Below are positions 52,917 through 59,409 of a stretch of 64,000 bases of DNA, piece after piece. A program made the position numbers and the translations under genes. The stretch is from the NCBI RefSeq assembly GCF_025950235.1, contig NZ_JAPDDT010000001.1, positions 682,001-746,000 of the forward strand, written 5' to 3'. Numbering within the stretch: the stretch's first letter is position 1; each line of letters starts with the position of its first letter. The DNA is from Luteolibacter arcticus. Its GTDB lineage: Bacteria; Verrucomicrobiota; Verrucomicrobiia; Verrucomicrobiales; Akkermansiaceae. Under the pieces are notes generated by a model. The model had not been told where the DNA came from. It saw nothing but the letters and a program-made list of their open reading frames with translations, and ran no database searches.

Positions 52917-54359
52917 ATGCATGACCTTCGAACAAGGACAGGTGATCATCGACCTTCTAACGGACCTGCGGGCCGTTCTTTCCTTCATCGCTGGCGTTTG
53001 CTTCGCTGGTGTTATGGCGTTGGGGCTTGGTTTGCTCTTTCCCAAGGGCTGAGGGCTGAGATTGCCGCAACCGGTGGCAGTTCCGGCACGCACGCATTCG
53101 GCAAAACAGTCGTCTGCAAGTGTGGGAATTATCCCATCAATGCCACCGTCTATTACTACAGCGTCAACCAATGGAGACCGTTGCAGTTAGGCCCCGGCAA
53201 GCCCGATCAACCGTTGCTTCTCGGCGTTCAGCAGTCGGGTTTGGGTTCGAATGCCCCGCTAGCTGTCGCCGTTCCTTACTCTATCGGCGGGCCTATCGGT
53301 AGCTCCGTGACCGTCGCAACTGGAACGTCCACCGTTGCCGTCAGCATGGCGGGAAGTGTCGCCGCGCAAACGAGCGGCCCAATCGTCAATGCCTCTGCGG
53401 ATCTCGTCGCCGACACGATGAAAATCACGAAGGTCACCAACTACACGGCGGGCGGTGTCTACTACGGGACACCCGTTTACATCAATCCCGTGCAAGTCGA
53501 GGGGGCTTTCTCCTTTTGGGTTGATGTGGGCGGGCCTGCCGATTTCGATGGCGACGGTACTCCCGACAGCACCGATAGCGATGACGACAACGACGGCCGG
53601 CCGGATGAGTCGGACGACTTCCCAAAGAATGCAAATGAGAAGGACGACACCGACAACGACGGCACTGGCGACAATGCCGACCTTGATGACGACAACGACG
53701 GCACTCCCGACCTTCAGGACGATGCTCCGTATGATCCTTTGAAAACTTGGAACGATCGCGATAGCGATGGCATTCGCGACAGCGAGGACAAGTTTCCTGA
53801 TAACTGGAAAGAGAGCGGCGACAACGACGACGACGGGGTTGGCGACAACACCGACGCCGACGACGACAACGACGGAATTGGAGACCAAGGGGACGAGAAT
53901 CCCAAGACTCCCGACGTTCGCCCAGGTATCACGCCTGTCCCCTCCGGCAATCAGGGAGACGGTCAAGGAAACCCCGGGACGGGTGATGGATCGGGAGGCC
54001 CCGGGCCTCAACCCGGCCCCGGTCCCGGCCCCGGTGAAACCGACGAATTCGGCCAAGGCCAGTCTACTAACAGTGACGAAACGGGAGCTTTTAAACCCGG
54101 CGTCGGCCACGACGTGGCCGGTTCGGTTAGTGGGGCCAAGGGCATCGTCGGGAACAAGATTGGCAGCTTCCGTCCATTTGGCTCGGGTGCCATTCCTAGC
54201 ACGACCACCTATGTCATGCAGCTCCCGCTAGGGGGCTTTGGAGATCGAACGTATACGTTCCATTTCGATGAGTCTCCGTGGACGCTCATCCGTTCTCTCA
54301 TGCTTCTGGTTGTCGTCTACGTTGTCGGCCGTGATTGCTTTGAACGTCTTTCCATCTGA
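52917..54359 (+). CDS. pIII-like adsorption protein with calcium-binding repeats
   Basis: About 450-480 residues. The signal is RWCYGVGAWFALSQGLRA; the start may be ATG 52917 or, for a tidier leader, TTG 52998. An N-terminal Cys-containing beta domain (KTVVCKCGNYPINATVYYYS) and further beta strands reach to about residue 200. Next come thrombospondin-type-3-like repeats (DFDGDGTPDSTDSDDDNDG, DTDNDGTGDNADLDDDNDG, DRDSDGIRDSEDKFPDN), a Gly/Pro linker (GPGPQPGPGPGPGETD) and a C-terminal membrane anchor (WTLIRSLMLLVVVYVVG). That modular plan, host-binding domains, flexible linker and C-terminal anchor, is that of pIII. The N-terminus overlaps a 43-residue frame. Confidence 0.82.
   Translation: MHDLRTRTGDHRPSNGPAGRSFLHRWRLLRWCYGVGAWFALSQGLRAEIAATGGSSGTHAFGKTVVCKCGNYPINATVYYYSVNQWRPLQLGPGKPDQPLLLGVQQSGLGSNAPLAVAVPYSIGGPIGSSVTVATGTSTVAVSMAGSVAAQTSGPIVNASADLVADTMKITKVTNYTAGGVYYGTPVYINPVQVEGAFSFWVDVGGPADFDGDGTPDSTDSDDDNDGRPDESDDFPKNANEKDDTDNDGTGDNADLDDDNDGTPDLQDDAPYDPLKTWNDRDSDGIRDSEDKFPDNWKESGDNDDDGVGDNTDADDDNDGIGDQGDENPKTPDVRPGITPVPSGNQGDGQGNPGTGDGSGGPGPQPGPGPGPGETDEFGQGQSTNSDETGAFKPGVGHDVAGSVSGAKGIVGNKIGSFRPFGSGAIPSTTTYVMQLPLGGFGDRTYTFHFDESPWTLIRSLMLLVVVYVVGRDCFERLSI
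52921..53052 (+). CDS. 43-residue single-helix membrane protein (possible pIX-like)
   Basis: The short frame MTFEQGQVIIDLLTDLRAVL then SFIAGVCFAGVMALGLGLLF is one amphipathic segment plus one membrane helix, ending PKG. Its ATG lies four bases after the ATG of the pIII-like frame, and the two overlap out of frame. If the adhesin uses the downstream TTG at 52998, the overlap covers only its signal peptide. Small membrane proteins beside the major coat gene are usual in inoviruses. Without expression data either frame could be the only translated one. Confidence 0.55.
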   Translation: MTFEQGQVIIDLLTDLRAVLSFIAGVCFAGVMALGLGLLFPKG

Positions 54360-54363
54360 AGCC

Positions 54364-54702
54364 ATGATCGAGATCCCATCAATGTTCTGGTTTAACAAGG
54401 TCAAGGACTATGCTGCGAAGCTGCTCCCCCTTGCTGCAACCGTCATCGCCTTCTTCGCTTGGTTCTTCAACATCGTTGCCCTCGTCTTCGTGGCCGGTGT
54501 CGATTGGATAACCTCCACGCTTAACACAATCCAGCTCGCCGGAGGCGGTGCGGAGTTCAGCGTTTGGCCAATGATCGGCCTGCTCAATGCGATCTTCCCG
54601 CTTGCGGAGACGCTCGGAATCCTAAGTGCTTACTTCACCTTTTGGGCCGTGATCATTTCCGTACGATGGGTGAAATCCTTCATTCCAACTCTTTCAAACT
54701 GA
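54364..54702 (+). CDS. pVI-like minor coat/membrane protein
   Basis: This is 112 residues, exactly the length of M13 pVI, and with three hydrophobic helices (LLPLAATVIAFFAWFFNIVA, VWPMIGLLNAIFPLAETLG, LSAYFTFWAVIISVRWV). Between the pIII-like and Zot-like genes it occupies the gene VI position. pVI and pIII together terminate assembly and release the filament. The stop codon overlaps the next start (TGATG). Role inferred from size, topology and order. Confidence 0.8.
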   Translation: MIEIPSMFWFNKVKDYAAKLLPLAATVIAFFAWFFNIVALVFVAGVDWITSTLNTIQLAGGGAEFSVWPMIGLLNAIFPLAETLGILSAYFTFWAVIISVRWVKSFIPTLSN

Positions 54703-55517
54703 TGATTCAGCTTGTTACCGGTGACCTTGGTTCGGGCAAGACGCTTTACACGTCCATGCTCATGTTTGACGCCCTCTGTCAGGGTCGGATCGTCGTCACC
54801 AACATCAAGGTCGTTTGGGAGGAAATGGCCCTTCTCGCGGCTCGCTTGCGTGGTGTCGTGCTCGATGAGCGCCAGCTCATCCGGGTGAATCCCGAAGAGG
54901 ATCGCAACTGGCATCGTGTGATTCCGTGGGGCTCAACTGTTCCAATCGAGGCTTACTTTGATGAGATCCACTTGATCTATAACGCCCGCGACTGGCAGAA
55001 AACCGGCACCGAGAACAAGGGCTTGGTTTCCTTCCATTCACAAAGCCGCAAGGCCAAGGTGAACGTGACTTACATCGTTCAGGAAAAGGAAACGATGGAG
55101 AAGCAATTCCGGGCGCTCGCCGAGTATGAGCTTGCAATTGTTAGCTCCGATCACGTCCCGCTCGGTTGGATCGTGAAGCTCTTCCCGCGATGCTTCATCG
55201 TGAAGGTCATCAGCGTGAAGAAAGGCACCTTGTTAGGCCGTCGCTGGCGTCGATACGACAAGCGGTTTTTCCGCGTCTACGATTCGTTTTCGTTCCTCGA
55301 CAAAGAGATGGGCGATCTATCCGACGAGGTAACCCGCGTCGATCCCTTCAAGCTCACGCGTGTTCCATTCTATCGCCGTTGGTGGATGGACATTTCCGAG
55401 CCCTTCCGCGTGGCTCGTCTTCGCTTCGAGAACTGGAAGGCAGGTCGTGCAACGAATCGCAAGGCGGCCCGCAGGCCTTCCGTGGTCGAAGTTGCAACCG
55501 CCGACAGCGAGGGTTGA
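54702..55517 (+). CDS. Zonula-occludens-toxin-like assembly ATPase (pI)
   Basis: This is 271 residues. Walker A is GDLGSGKT (7-14) and the Walker B region is VPIEAYFDEIHLIYNARDW, where the DE-H and RDW are typical of the Zot/pI family. Downstream SFHSQSRKAKVNVTYIVQE continues the ATPase fold. It powers extrusion of the phage through the inner membrane together with the secretin. Compared with M13 pI (348 residues) it lacks a clear C-terminal transmembrane-plus-periplasmic domain; only a weakly hydrophobic stretch (LGWIVKLFPRCFIVKVISV) is seen. The start overlaps the pVI-like stop. Confidence 0.92.
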   Translation: MIQLVTGDLGSGKTLYTSMLMFDALCQGRIVVTNIKVVWEEMALLAARLRGVVLDERQLIRVNPEEDRNWHRVIPWGSTVPIEAYFDEIHLIYNARDWQKTGTENKGLVSFHSQSRKAKVNVTYIVQEKETMEKQFRALAEYELAIVSSDHVPLGWIVKLFPRCFIVKVISVKKGTLLGRRWRRYDKRFFRVYDSFSFLDKEMGDLSDEVTRVDPFKLTRVPFYRRWWMDISEPFRVARLRFENWKAGRATNRKAARRPSVVEVATADSEG

Positions 55518-55520
55518 ACC

Positions 55521-56846
55521 ATGGGCCGTATCCTCATCCTTTTTGCGATCGGCGCGGCGATCTGGTATTTTGCATTGCGTCCAAAAGAGGGCGGCAGCGG
55601 CTCGTTTATCGGATCGGTGACTAACCTCATCGCGCCCAAGATTGGGCCTTCTGCGTCGAAACCTGCGCCGAGTCCTGTACCGGCCCCGCCTGCCGGATCG
55701 ACTCCCGCAGGAACGCAGCCCACCGGCAGTGGCGGATTCCCCAACGTGCCAGGGCAACCGACACCGCAAGTCATTCCTTCCATGAGCTTGGCGGCCGGTG
55801 CATCCAATCACGCCCCACCGGGTGCGGTCCAAGGAGTTCCTTCCAACGACGTCCCCCCCGTGTCCGACGTTTACGTCATGAACTTCCGGCCCGTCCCTTC
55901 CCCTGAATTCCTTCAGGGTTGGGAGCGGTTAGGAGTCATGGCGATTGCAGATCCGGTCGCCCGTGTCGTTTTCTTCCGTGGTCTCGCCGGTCCCTGCGAT
56001 TCGTTCAAGACGGCTCTCGTCGCAATGGATCAACTCCCCGCCGGATGTTCGGTCCAAGCGTGGACCGTCTACGTTGATCGTCGCGTAGAAAAGGGCTTCG
56101 ACCTTGTCGCCGCTCTTGGAGCTATTACGGGTGCCACCGATACGAAACTCACGATTGGCCCGTCCGGCCTCGCGCTCGATGTCGGTGCGGATCGGATCTC
56201 GGCCGCGCTCGATGTCATCGCGGAAGGCGGATCGGTTGAAGTGGTCCAGAATCCCTATGTTCGGTTGCTCAACGGAGAACCCGCCAAGGTCGAGAGCACG
56301 CAAGAGGTTCCCATTGCCGAGACCATCGTCTCTAACGGGATCTCGCAAGGTTCGATCCGATACCGCAAGGTGGGGCTTCAACTGGAGGTCACACCGACGT
56401 TTTTTGCCAACGACCGCGTTCGCCTTGGAGTCGTTCAGACAAATGGCGTCGTCGGTGCCAGCGTCCAAGTTGGAGGGAACAGCGTGCCAGTGATCCAGTC
56501 GCAAACGGTTAGCAGCGTCGCCGACATGACAGTCGGTCAAACCCTTGTCCTCGGTGGCGTTCGAACTACTAGGAACGTCGTAAAAAAGCATCTCATCGGA
56601 TCGAGCACGGAGATCAGCGAAGGCGCGCTGTATGTGATCCTTTCGACCTACACCGACGAACCCAAGGCAGTGCTCGTAGACGCACCCGAGCAACCGTTTC
56701 CGGCTGGTGTGCTCGATGCCCCTCCCCCGCTCACGGAGCCCGCCACAGAGGGCCGCGACTGGATCATTGGGGAACTGCTTCCGCCGCGTGACTGGCAATC
56801 GCAGGAAAAGGCCTTCTTGCGCGAAAGACGGGCTCCCGCTAAGTGA
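55521..56846 (+). CDS. Phage secretin (pIV-like outer-membrane channel)
   Basis: This is 441 residues. An N-terminal hydrophobic segment (RILILFAIGAAIWYFAL) has no obvious cleavage site. A Pro-rich linker follows, then N-domain-like region (about 110-230) and the secretin core (about 235-385): VVQNPYVRLLNGEPAKVEST, YRKVGLQLEVTPTFFAN, and SQTVSSVADMTVGQTLVLGG. Carrying its own secretin makes this phage independent of host type II secretion for exit, as in Ff but unlike CTXphi. It starts three bases after pI. An uncleaved N-terminal anchor would be unusual for an outer-membrane secretin and deserves notice. Confidence 0.92.
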   Translation: MGRILILFAIGAAIWYFALRPKEGGSGSFIGSVTNLIAPKIGPSASKPAPSPVPAPPAGSTPAGTQPTGSGGFPNVPGQPTPQVIPSMSLAAGASNHAPPGAVQGVPSNDVPPVSDVYVMNFRPVPSPEFLQGWERLGVMAIADPVARVVFFRGLAGPCDSFKTALVAMDQLPAGCSVQAWTVYVDRRVEKGFDLVAALGAITGATDTKLTIGPSGLALDVGADRISAALDVIAEGGSVEVVQNPYVRLLNGEPAKVESTQEVPIAETIVSNGISQGSIRYRKVGLQLEVTPTFFANDRVRLGVVQTNGVVGASVQVGGNSVPVIQSQTVSSVADMTVGQTLVLGGVRTTRNVVKKHLIGSSTEISEGALYVILSTYTDEPKAVLVDAPEQPFPAGVLDAPPPLTEPATEGRDWIIGELLPPRDWQSQEKAFLRERRAPAK

Positions 56847-56852
56847 GTCCGC

Positions 56853-57065
56853 GTGAAATCTGCTTTGCCTAACTGGATCTGCGCCGCCTGCCTCATCATC
56901 ATCACAGTCCTTTTCGCCGGTTGGTCCGTCTATGGAGCCCTTGCGGTGCACCAATGGAATGAGTTGGGTCGTCGGATGGAGGCGGATGAGGCTAAGTCAC
57001 GGGAAACCTTCTCCTCGCCATATCGGCCGCAGCCGTCCGGCAAGAGCCCTGAGTGGGGAAATTAG
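56853..57065 (+). CDS. Small single-pass membrane protein
   Basis: This is 70 residues from a GTG start six bases after the secretin stop. One membrane helix (WICAACLIIITVLFAGWSVY) is followed by a hydrophilic C-terminus (HQWNELGRRMEADEAKSRET). It is the last gene of the rightward structural operon. It might be a pilotin-like helper for the secretin or a virion component; no lipobox is present (its Cys residues lie inside the helix). Function unknown. Confidence 0.65.
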   Translation: MKSALPNWICAACLIIITVLFAGWSVYGALAVHQWNELGRRMEADEAKSRETFSSPYRPQPSGKSPEWGN

Positions 57066-57272
57066 GGCTCCAAGGCCCACCTTGGCCGGGTCAAGGGGTG
57101 GAACCCCTGCCGCCGGAGGCGCTTTTACGCATGTGGAATTTCAATCCCGGCCCAAGTGCTGGAAAAGTAACACTAACGACGGGCCGCAAGGATCACGGTC
57201 ACAACAACCACGACCGCGAGGACCGTGGGAAGAAAAAATGGATTCTCAAGCATGGGAGGCGCTCTGCAGTAA

Positions 57273-57380
57273 ACCTAGAGGAATGCGCCGGCGTCAACCT
57301 ATGGGTCGCTGCGATCGGTAAAACCTCTGGGTGGCGATCGAGGCGAACCCATGGGAATGACCAGGTGAGAACCTATGGGT
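57273..57380. repeat. Iteron-like array of five ACCYNNRGGT palindromes
   Basis: Ten-base units start at 57273 (ACCTAGAGGA), 57297 (ACCTATGGGT), 57323 (ACCTCTGGGT), 57347 (ACCCATGGGA) and 57371 (ACCTATGGGT). The spacing is 24, 26, 24 and 24 bases; a degenerate sixth unit may begin near 57248. A further copy (58636) stands upstream of the leftward operon. The array fills most of the gap 57066-57379 between converging operons, next to a ribbon-helix-helix gene that may bind it. Confidence 0.75.
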
Positions 57381-57682
57381 CACGGCGCCGGCGTCTTGTA
57401 TCCCTTCGTCAGTGCCTCTGTGATGGCACCCGCCTTTTTCGGCGTCTTCTTTGCCGCCTTTTTCGCGGGCGCCTGCGACCTCTGGGTTTCGCCCAGGACT
57501 TTGATCACGGCGTTCGTAAGCCATGCGGATCGTTTCAGGCCGGCGGCCTTGGCGGCCGCGTCGATTTGGGCCGTCTCATCCTCGGAAGCCATCAGCGAAA
57601 GCGTCCGGTTCCGGGGCTTGAAACCGGGCTTGTAGGCTTCTTGGTAGCCTCTGCGGCCGGTGCGGATGTAGTGGTGTTCCAT
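57380..57682 (-). CDS. Ribbon-helix-helix-like DNA-binding protein (phage regulator candidate)
   Basis: This is 100 residues. The central segment NRTLSLMASEDETAQIDAAA plus KAAGLKRSAWLTNAVIKVLG has the strand-helix-turn-helix form of RHH/CopG/MobC-like proteins. The C-terminus is a Lys/Ala-rich tail (APAKKAAKKTPKKAG), resembling histone-H1-like tails. It is the last of five tightly packed leftward genes, starting three bases after the previous stop. The adjacent palindrome array and the identical motif upstream of the operon suggest autoregulation or a partition/replication-control role (inference). Confidence 0.75.
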   Translation of the reverse strand: MEHHYIRTGRRGYQEAYKPGFKPRNRTLSLMASEDETAQIDAAAKAAGLKRSAWLTNAVIKVLGETQRSQAPAKKAAKKTPKKAGAITEALTKGYKTPAP

Positions 57683-57685
57683 AAG

Positions 57686-57955
57686 TTAGAGTTCGGGGTG
57701 GTGAATGATGATGCGGGCGGGCCAGCGGTTTTGGCGTTGCCGGAATTCAAAGTAGAAGCCGCATACGAAGCATTGGTAATGATTCGGCGGGAGGTCGCCC
57801 CGCAAGTCGGTGTCCATCCAATCGCGGACGCCTATGCATCGCTTGCAAGTGGGGCACCAAAGGTGCGTGCAGAGCTGCGGGTCTAACGGTTCAGTCCGTA
57901 GCCGATAGATCGTCGAGCTCGATGACTTCGAGCGTCGTGCCTGGGTAGCTGCCAT
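57686..57955 (-). CDS. Small zinc-ribbon protein
   Basis: This is 89 residues if started at 57955; it overlaps the preceding gene by 65 bases, and a shorter non-ATG start is possible. Two Cys pairs (CPTCKRCIGVRD and YQCFVCGFYFEF) plus a further Cys/His (LCTHLW) make a zinc ribbon. Such small ribbons bind nucleic acid or partner proteins. It is the fourth gene of the leftward phage operon. No closer family recognised. Confidence 0.62.
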   Translation of the reverse strand: MAATQARRSKSSSSTIYRLRTEPLDPQLCTHLWCPTCKRCIGVRDWMDTDLRGDLPPNHYQCFVCGFYFEFRQRQNRWPARIIIHHPEL

Positions 57956-58130
57956 AAAAACCGAACATGAGGGTTAGGAGGGCATTGCGGTTGTTCGTGT
58001 CCAGCGCCGAGGCGGGGCCACGAAGGAACGGCTCCAGCTGAACTAGCGTGCGGCGGCCGCGCTCGCTGCCCTTGAGCTGCTGTGCGGCCTCCGCGAGCTG
58101 CTCGCGGCCGGGATTGGTGTAGAGCTTCAT
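57891..58130 (-). CDS. Small hypothetical protein of the leftward phage operon
   Basis: This is 79 residues starting at MKLYTNPGREQLAEAAQQLK. The ATG overlaps the stop of the preceding gene (CTATGA), so coupling is certain if both are translated. The predicted pattern is helix, helix, short strand (TTLEVIELDDL). No recognisable motif is present. Longer ATG starts (58145, 58154) lie within the upstream gene. Confidence 0.62.
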   Translation of the reverse strand: MKLYTNPGREQLAEAAQQLKGSERGRRTLVQLEPFLRGPASALDTNNRNALLTLMFGFYGSYPGTTLEVIELDDLSATD

Positions 58131-58321
58131 AGCTGTTGCATCCATTGGTTCCATAGCCTGATTGCGCGGGTCGCCACTTGCACGGGTAGCACGTCTTGCG
58201 ACACGCCCTTGTGGGTTGCTTCCAGCAGGACGTTGTCGGGTCCCATTACCTCCATGCCGATGGTCCAGAACTCGGCTTTCCCGTCCACCTCCACGGTGAT
58301 GATTTGGCGTTGGGTTTCCAT
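58127..58321 (-). CDS. Small hypothetical protein of the leftward phage operon
   Basis: This is 64 residues starting at METQRQIITVEVDGKAEFWT, one base after the previous stop (TAACATG). A beta-type N-terminus is followed by a helix (ATRAIRLWNQWMQQL). The longer frame from 58357 overlaps the upstream gene. No family recognised. Confidence 0.6.
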   Translation of the reverse strand: METQRQIITVEVDGKAEFWTIGMEVMGPDNVLLEATHKGVSQDVLPVQVATRAIRLWNQWMQQL

Positions 58322-58322
58322 G

Positions 58323-58595
58323 TTAGATGAAAATTGCGAGGTGAATTGAGGGTTCAAGCTTCGTGCCTGGGTAGTGGATCACCGAGGCAATGCCCGATTT
58401 CTTGTCGGGGTATCCAAACTCGTAGAACCAAGCCTCATCCAACCGGCGCTTCGTTCCGGTGGTCTTGAACATCGGTCGGCGATAGTCGATGTGCACCGGG
58501 TCGGTGGGGGAAAGCTCAAGTTGCTTCCGGATCTCTGCCTTGAGCTTCTGGTGGCCGATGGGGCATTTCGGTATCTGAGAGGTCGCGTGGGACAT
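58323..58595 (-). CDS. Small hypothetical protein, first gene of the leftward phage operon
   Basis: This is 90 residues. The sequence is polar and Lys/Pro-rich (CPIGHQKLKAEIRKQLELSP), with a possible beta sheet (AWFYEFGYPDKKSGIASVIH). No motif is recognised. It opens a run of five genes whose starts and stops overlap or touch. A palindrome ACCTAGAGGT lies about 45 bases upstream of its start, beside a TTGAAA that could be a -35 element. Confidence 0.6.
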   Translation of the reverse strand: MSHATSQIPKCPIGHQKLKAEIRKQLELSPTDPVHIDYRRPMFKTTGTKRRLDEAWFYEFGYPDKKSGIASVIHYPGTKLEPSIHLAIFI

Positions 58596-58635
58596 GCGTA
58601 TAAGTTACAATTCCGTATCTCGTTTTCAAGCATAA

Positions 58636-58645
58636 ACCTAGAGGT
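58636..58645. promoter_or_regulatory. Candidate operator upstream of the leftward operon
   Basis: ACCTAGAGGT is a perfect ACCT-N2-AGGT palindrome identical in type to the units of the array at 57273-57380. On the minus strand it is followed by TTGAAA and, further down, an AT-rich TTATAC before the first ATG, consistent with a regulated promoter. Confidence 0.5.
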
Positions 58646-58950
58646 CGCGACTGTTTTTTTGCGTGGAAATCCCTTAATCCTCAAGGCCCGGAGGGCTTGC
58701 ATGCTGTCTGCGATCCCGCCTTGTGTTGTATCTAACAGAATTCGTGTCGCCGGGGCGCTGATGCCCGAGCCGGAGGCCGGAAGGTGGGTGGATCGAAACC
58801 GGGTTTGCGGAACTCCGCAGGTCTGGCGGGTCCATCGGGCCGGTGGAACCCCGCACCCCACTCGATGCAATGACTTCAGCGGCGGTCATGTGCGTGGCCT
58901 CCCCTGTGGGTTGCTCCGCCGCCATCAGATTGGCCGTCAGTGGGGCTGTT

Positions 58951-59078
58951 GGCCGTTTGCCCGCGCGCCCGCCCGCCGGTCGCGCCGCGCAGCGTGTCTT
59001 TGCGCGACCGGCGGGCGGTGCCTTTGCGCGGGGGCAAACGGCCCCTTTAAATCTCCTACTGTTGGGCGCTCAGCGCCC
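58951..59078. other. Large GC-rich hairpin plus small hairpin: candidate ssDNA packaging signal / complementary-strand origin
   Basis: GGCCGTTTGCCC (58951-58962) pairs with GGGCAAACGGCC (59032-59043), and CCGCCCGCCGGTCGCGC (58969-58985) pairs with GCGCGACCGGCGGGCGG (59002-59018), with a bulge between and a 16-nt loop. A second hairpin GGGCGC-TCA-GCGCCC follows at 59064-59078. Filamentous phages carry such hairpins in their non-coding region. The flanks 58646-58950 and 59079-59370 show no convincing gene. Confidence 0.7.
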
Positions 59079-59370
59079 CGGCCGTAGCACAGCGGAGGAT
59101 CAAGCGGAGCGACCCTCTCCTCACACTGGGATTTCTTACCGCAGACTCCCGGAACGAGGGCCTTCGCAGGGAGGCTTTGCGACCGAGAATGAGTCCCGGC
59201 CGGGTGTCGAGGACTGCCGACCTTTGCCGATTGTGTCCCCTTCCCTCCTTCATGGTGGAATTTTCCCCGCTATTGAGACGAAAAACGTCACCGCGGCTCA
59301 GGAATGCCGTGTGACGTTCATTGAAATCGCTGCAAGTCGCTCGGAATCAATCCGGACCGTCTCAAAATAG

Positions 59371-59381
59371 ACTTGTTACAA
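59371..59381. other. Repeat of the left dif-like arm (possible right junction)
   Basis: ACTTGTTACAA is identical to the left arm of the site at 49437, and is followed here by CAGGCATAGGGCTGATT, which differs. An 11-base match could mark the right edge of a 9.9-kb prophage, or it could be chance. Confidence 0.35.
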
Positions 59382-59409
59382 CAGGCATAGGGCTGATTCC
59401 GATAAGGCT

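Noticed and set aside
57053..57886. 277-residue plus-strand frame over the leftward small-gene operon
   Set aside because: It has no recognisable domain, is Arg/Gly-rich like antisense GC-rich frames, and lies opposite five overlapping genes of which two show known motifs (RHH, zinc ribbon). It also crosses the palindrome array.
58674..58925. 83-residue minus-strand frame upstream of the leftward operon
   Set aside because: Polar, low-complexity sequence without motif; a remnant gene is possible but cannot be supported.
58843..59370. 175-residue plus-strand frame
   Set aside because: It runs through the 93-nt hairpin and has low-complexity Ala/Arg/Pro composition; no start signal or family pattern.
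49421..59402. Inverted similarity of GAATCAGCCTA (before the left site) and TAGGGCTGATTC (after 59381)
   Set aside because: Short, needs a gap to align and fits neither integration model clearly; regarded as probable coincidence.
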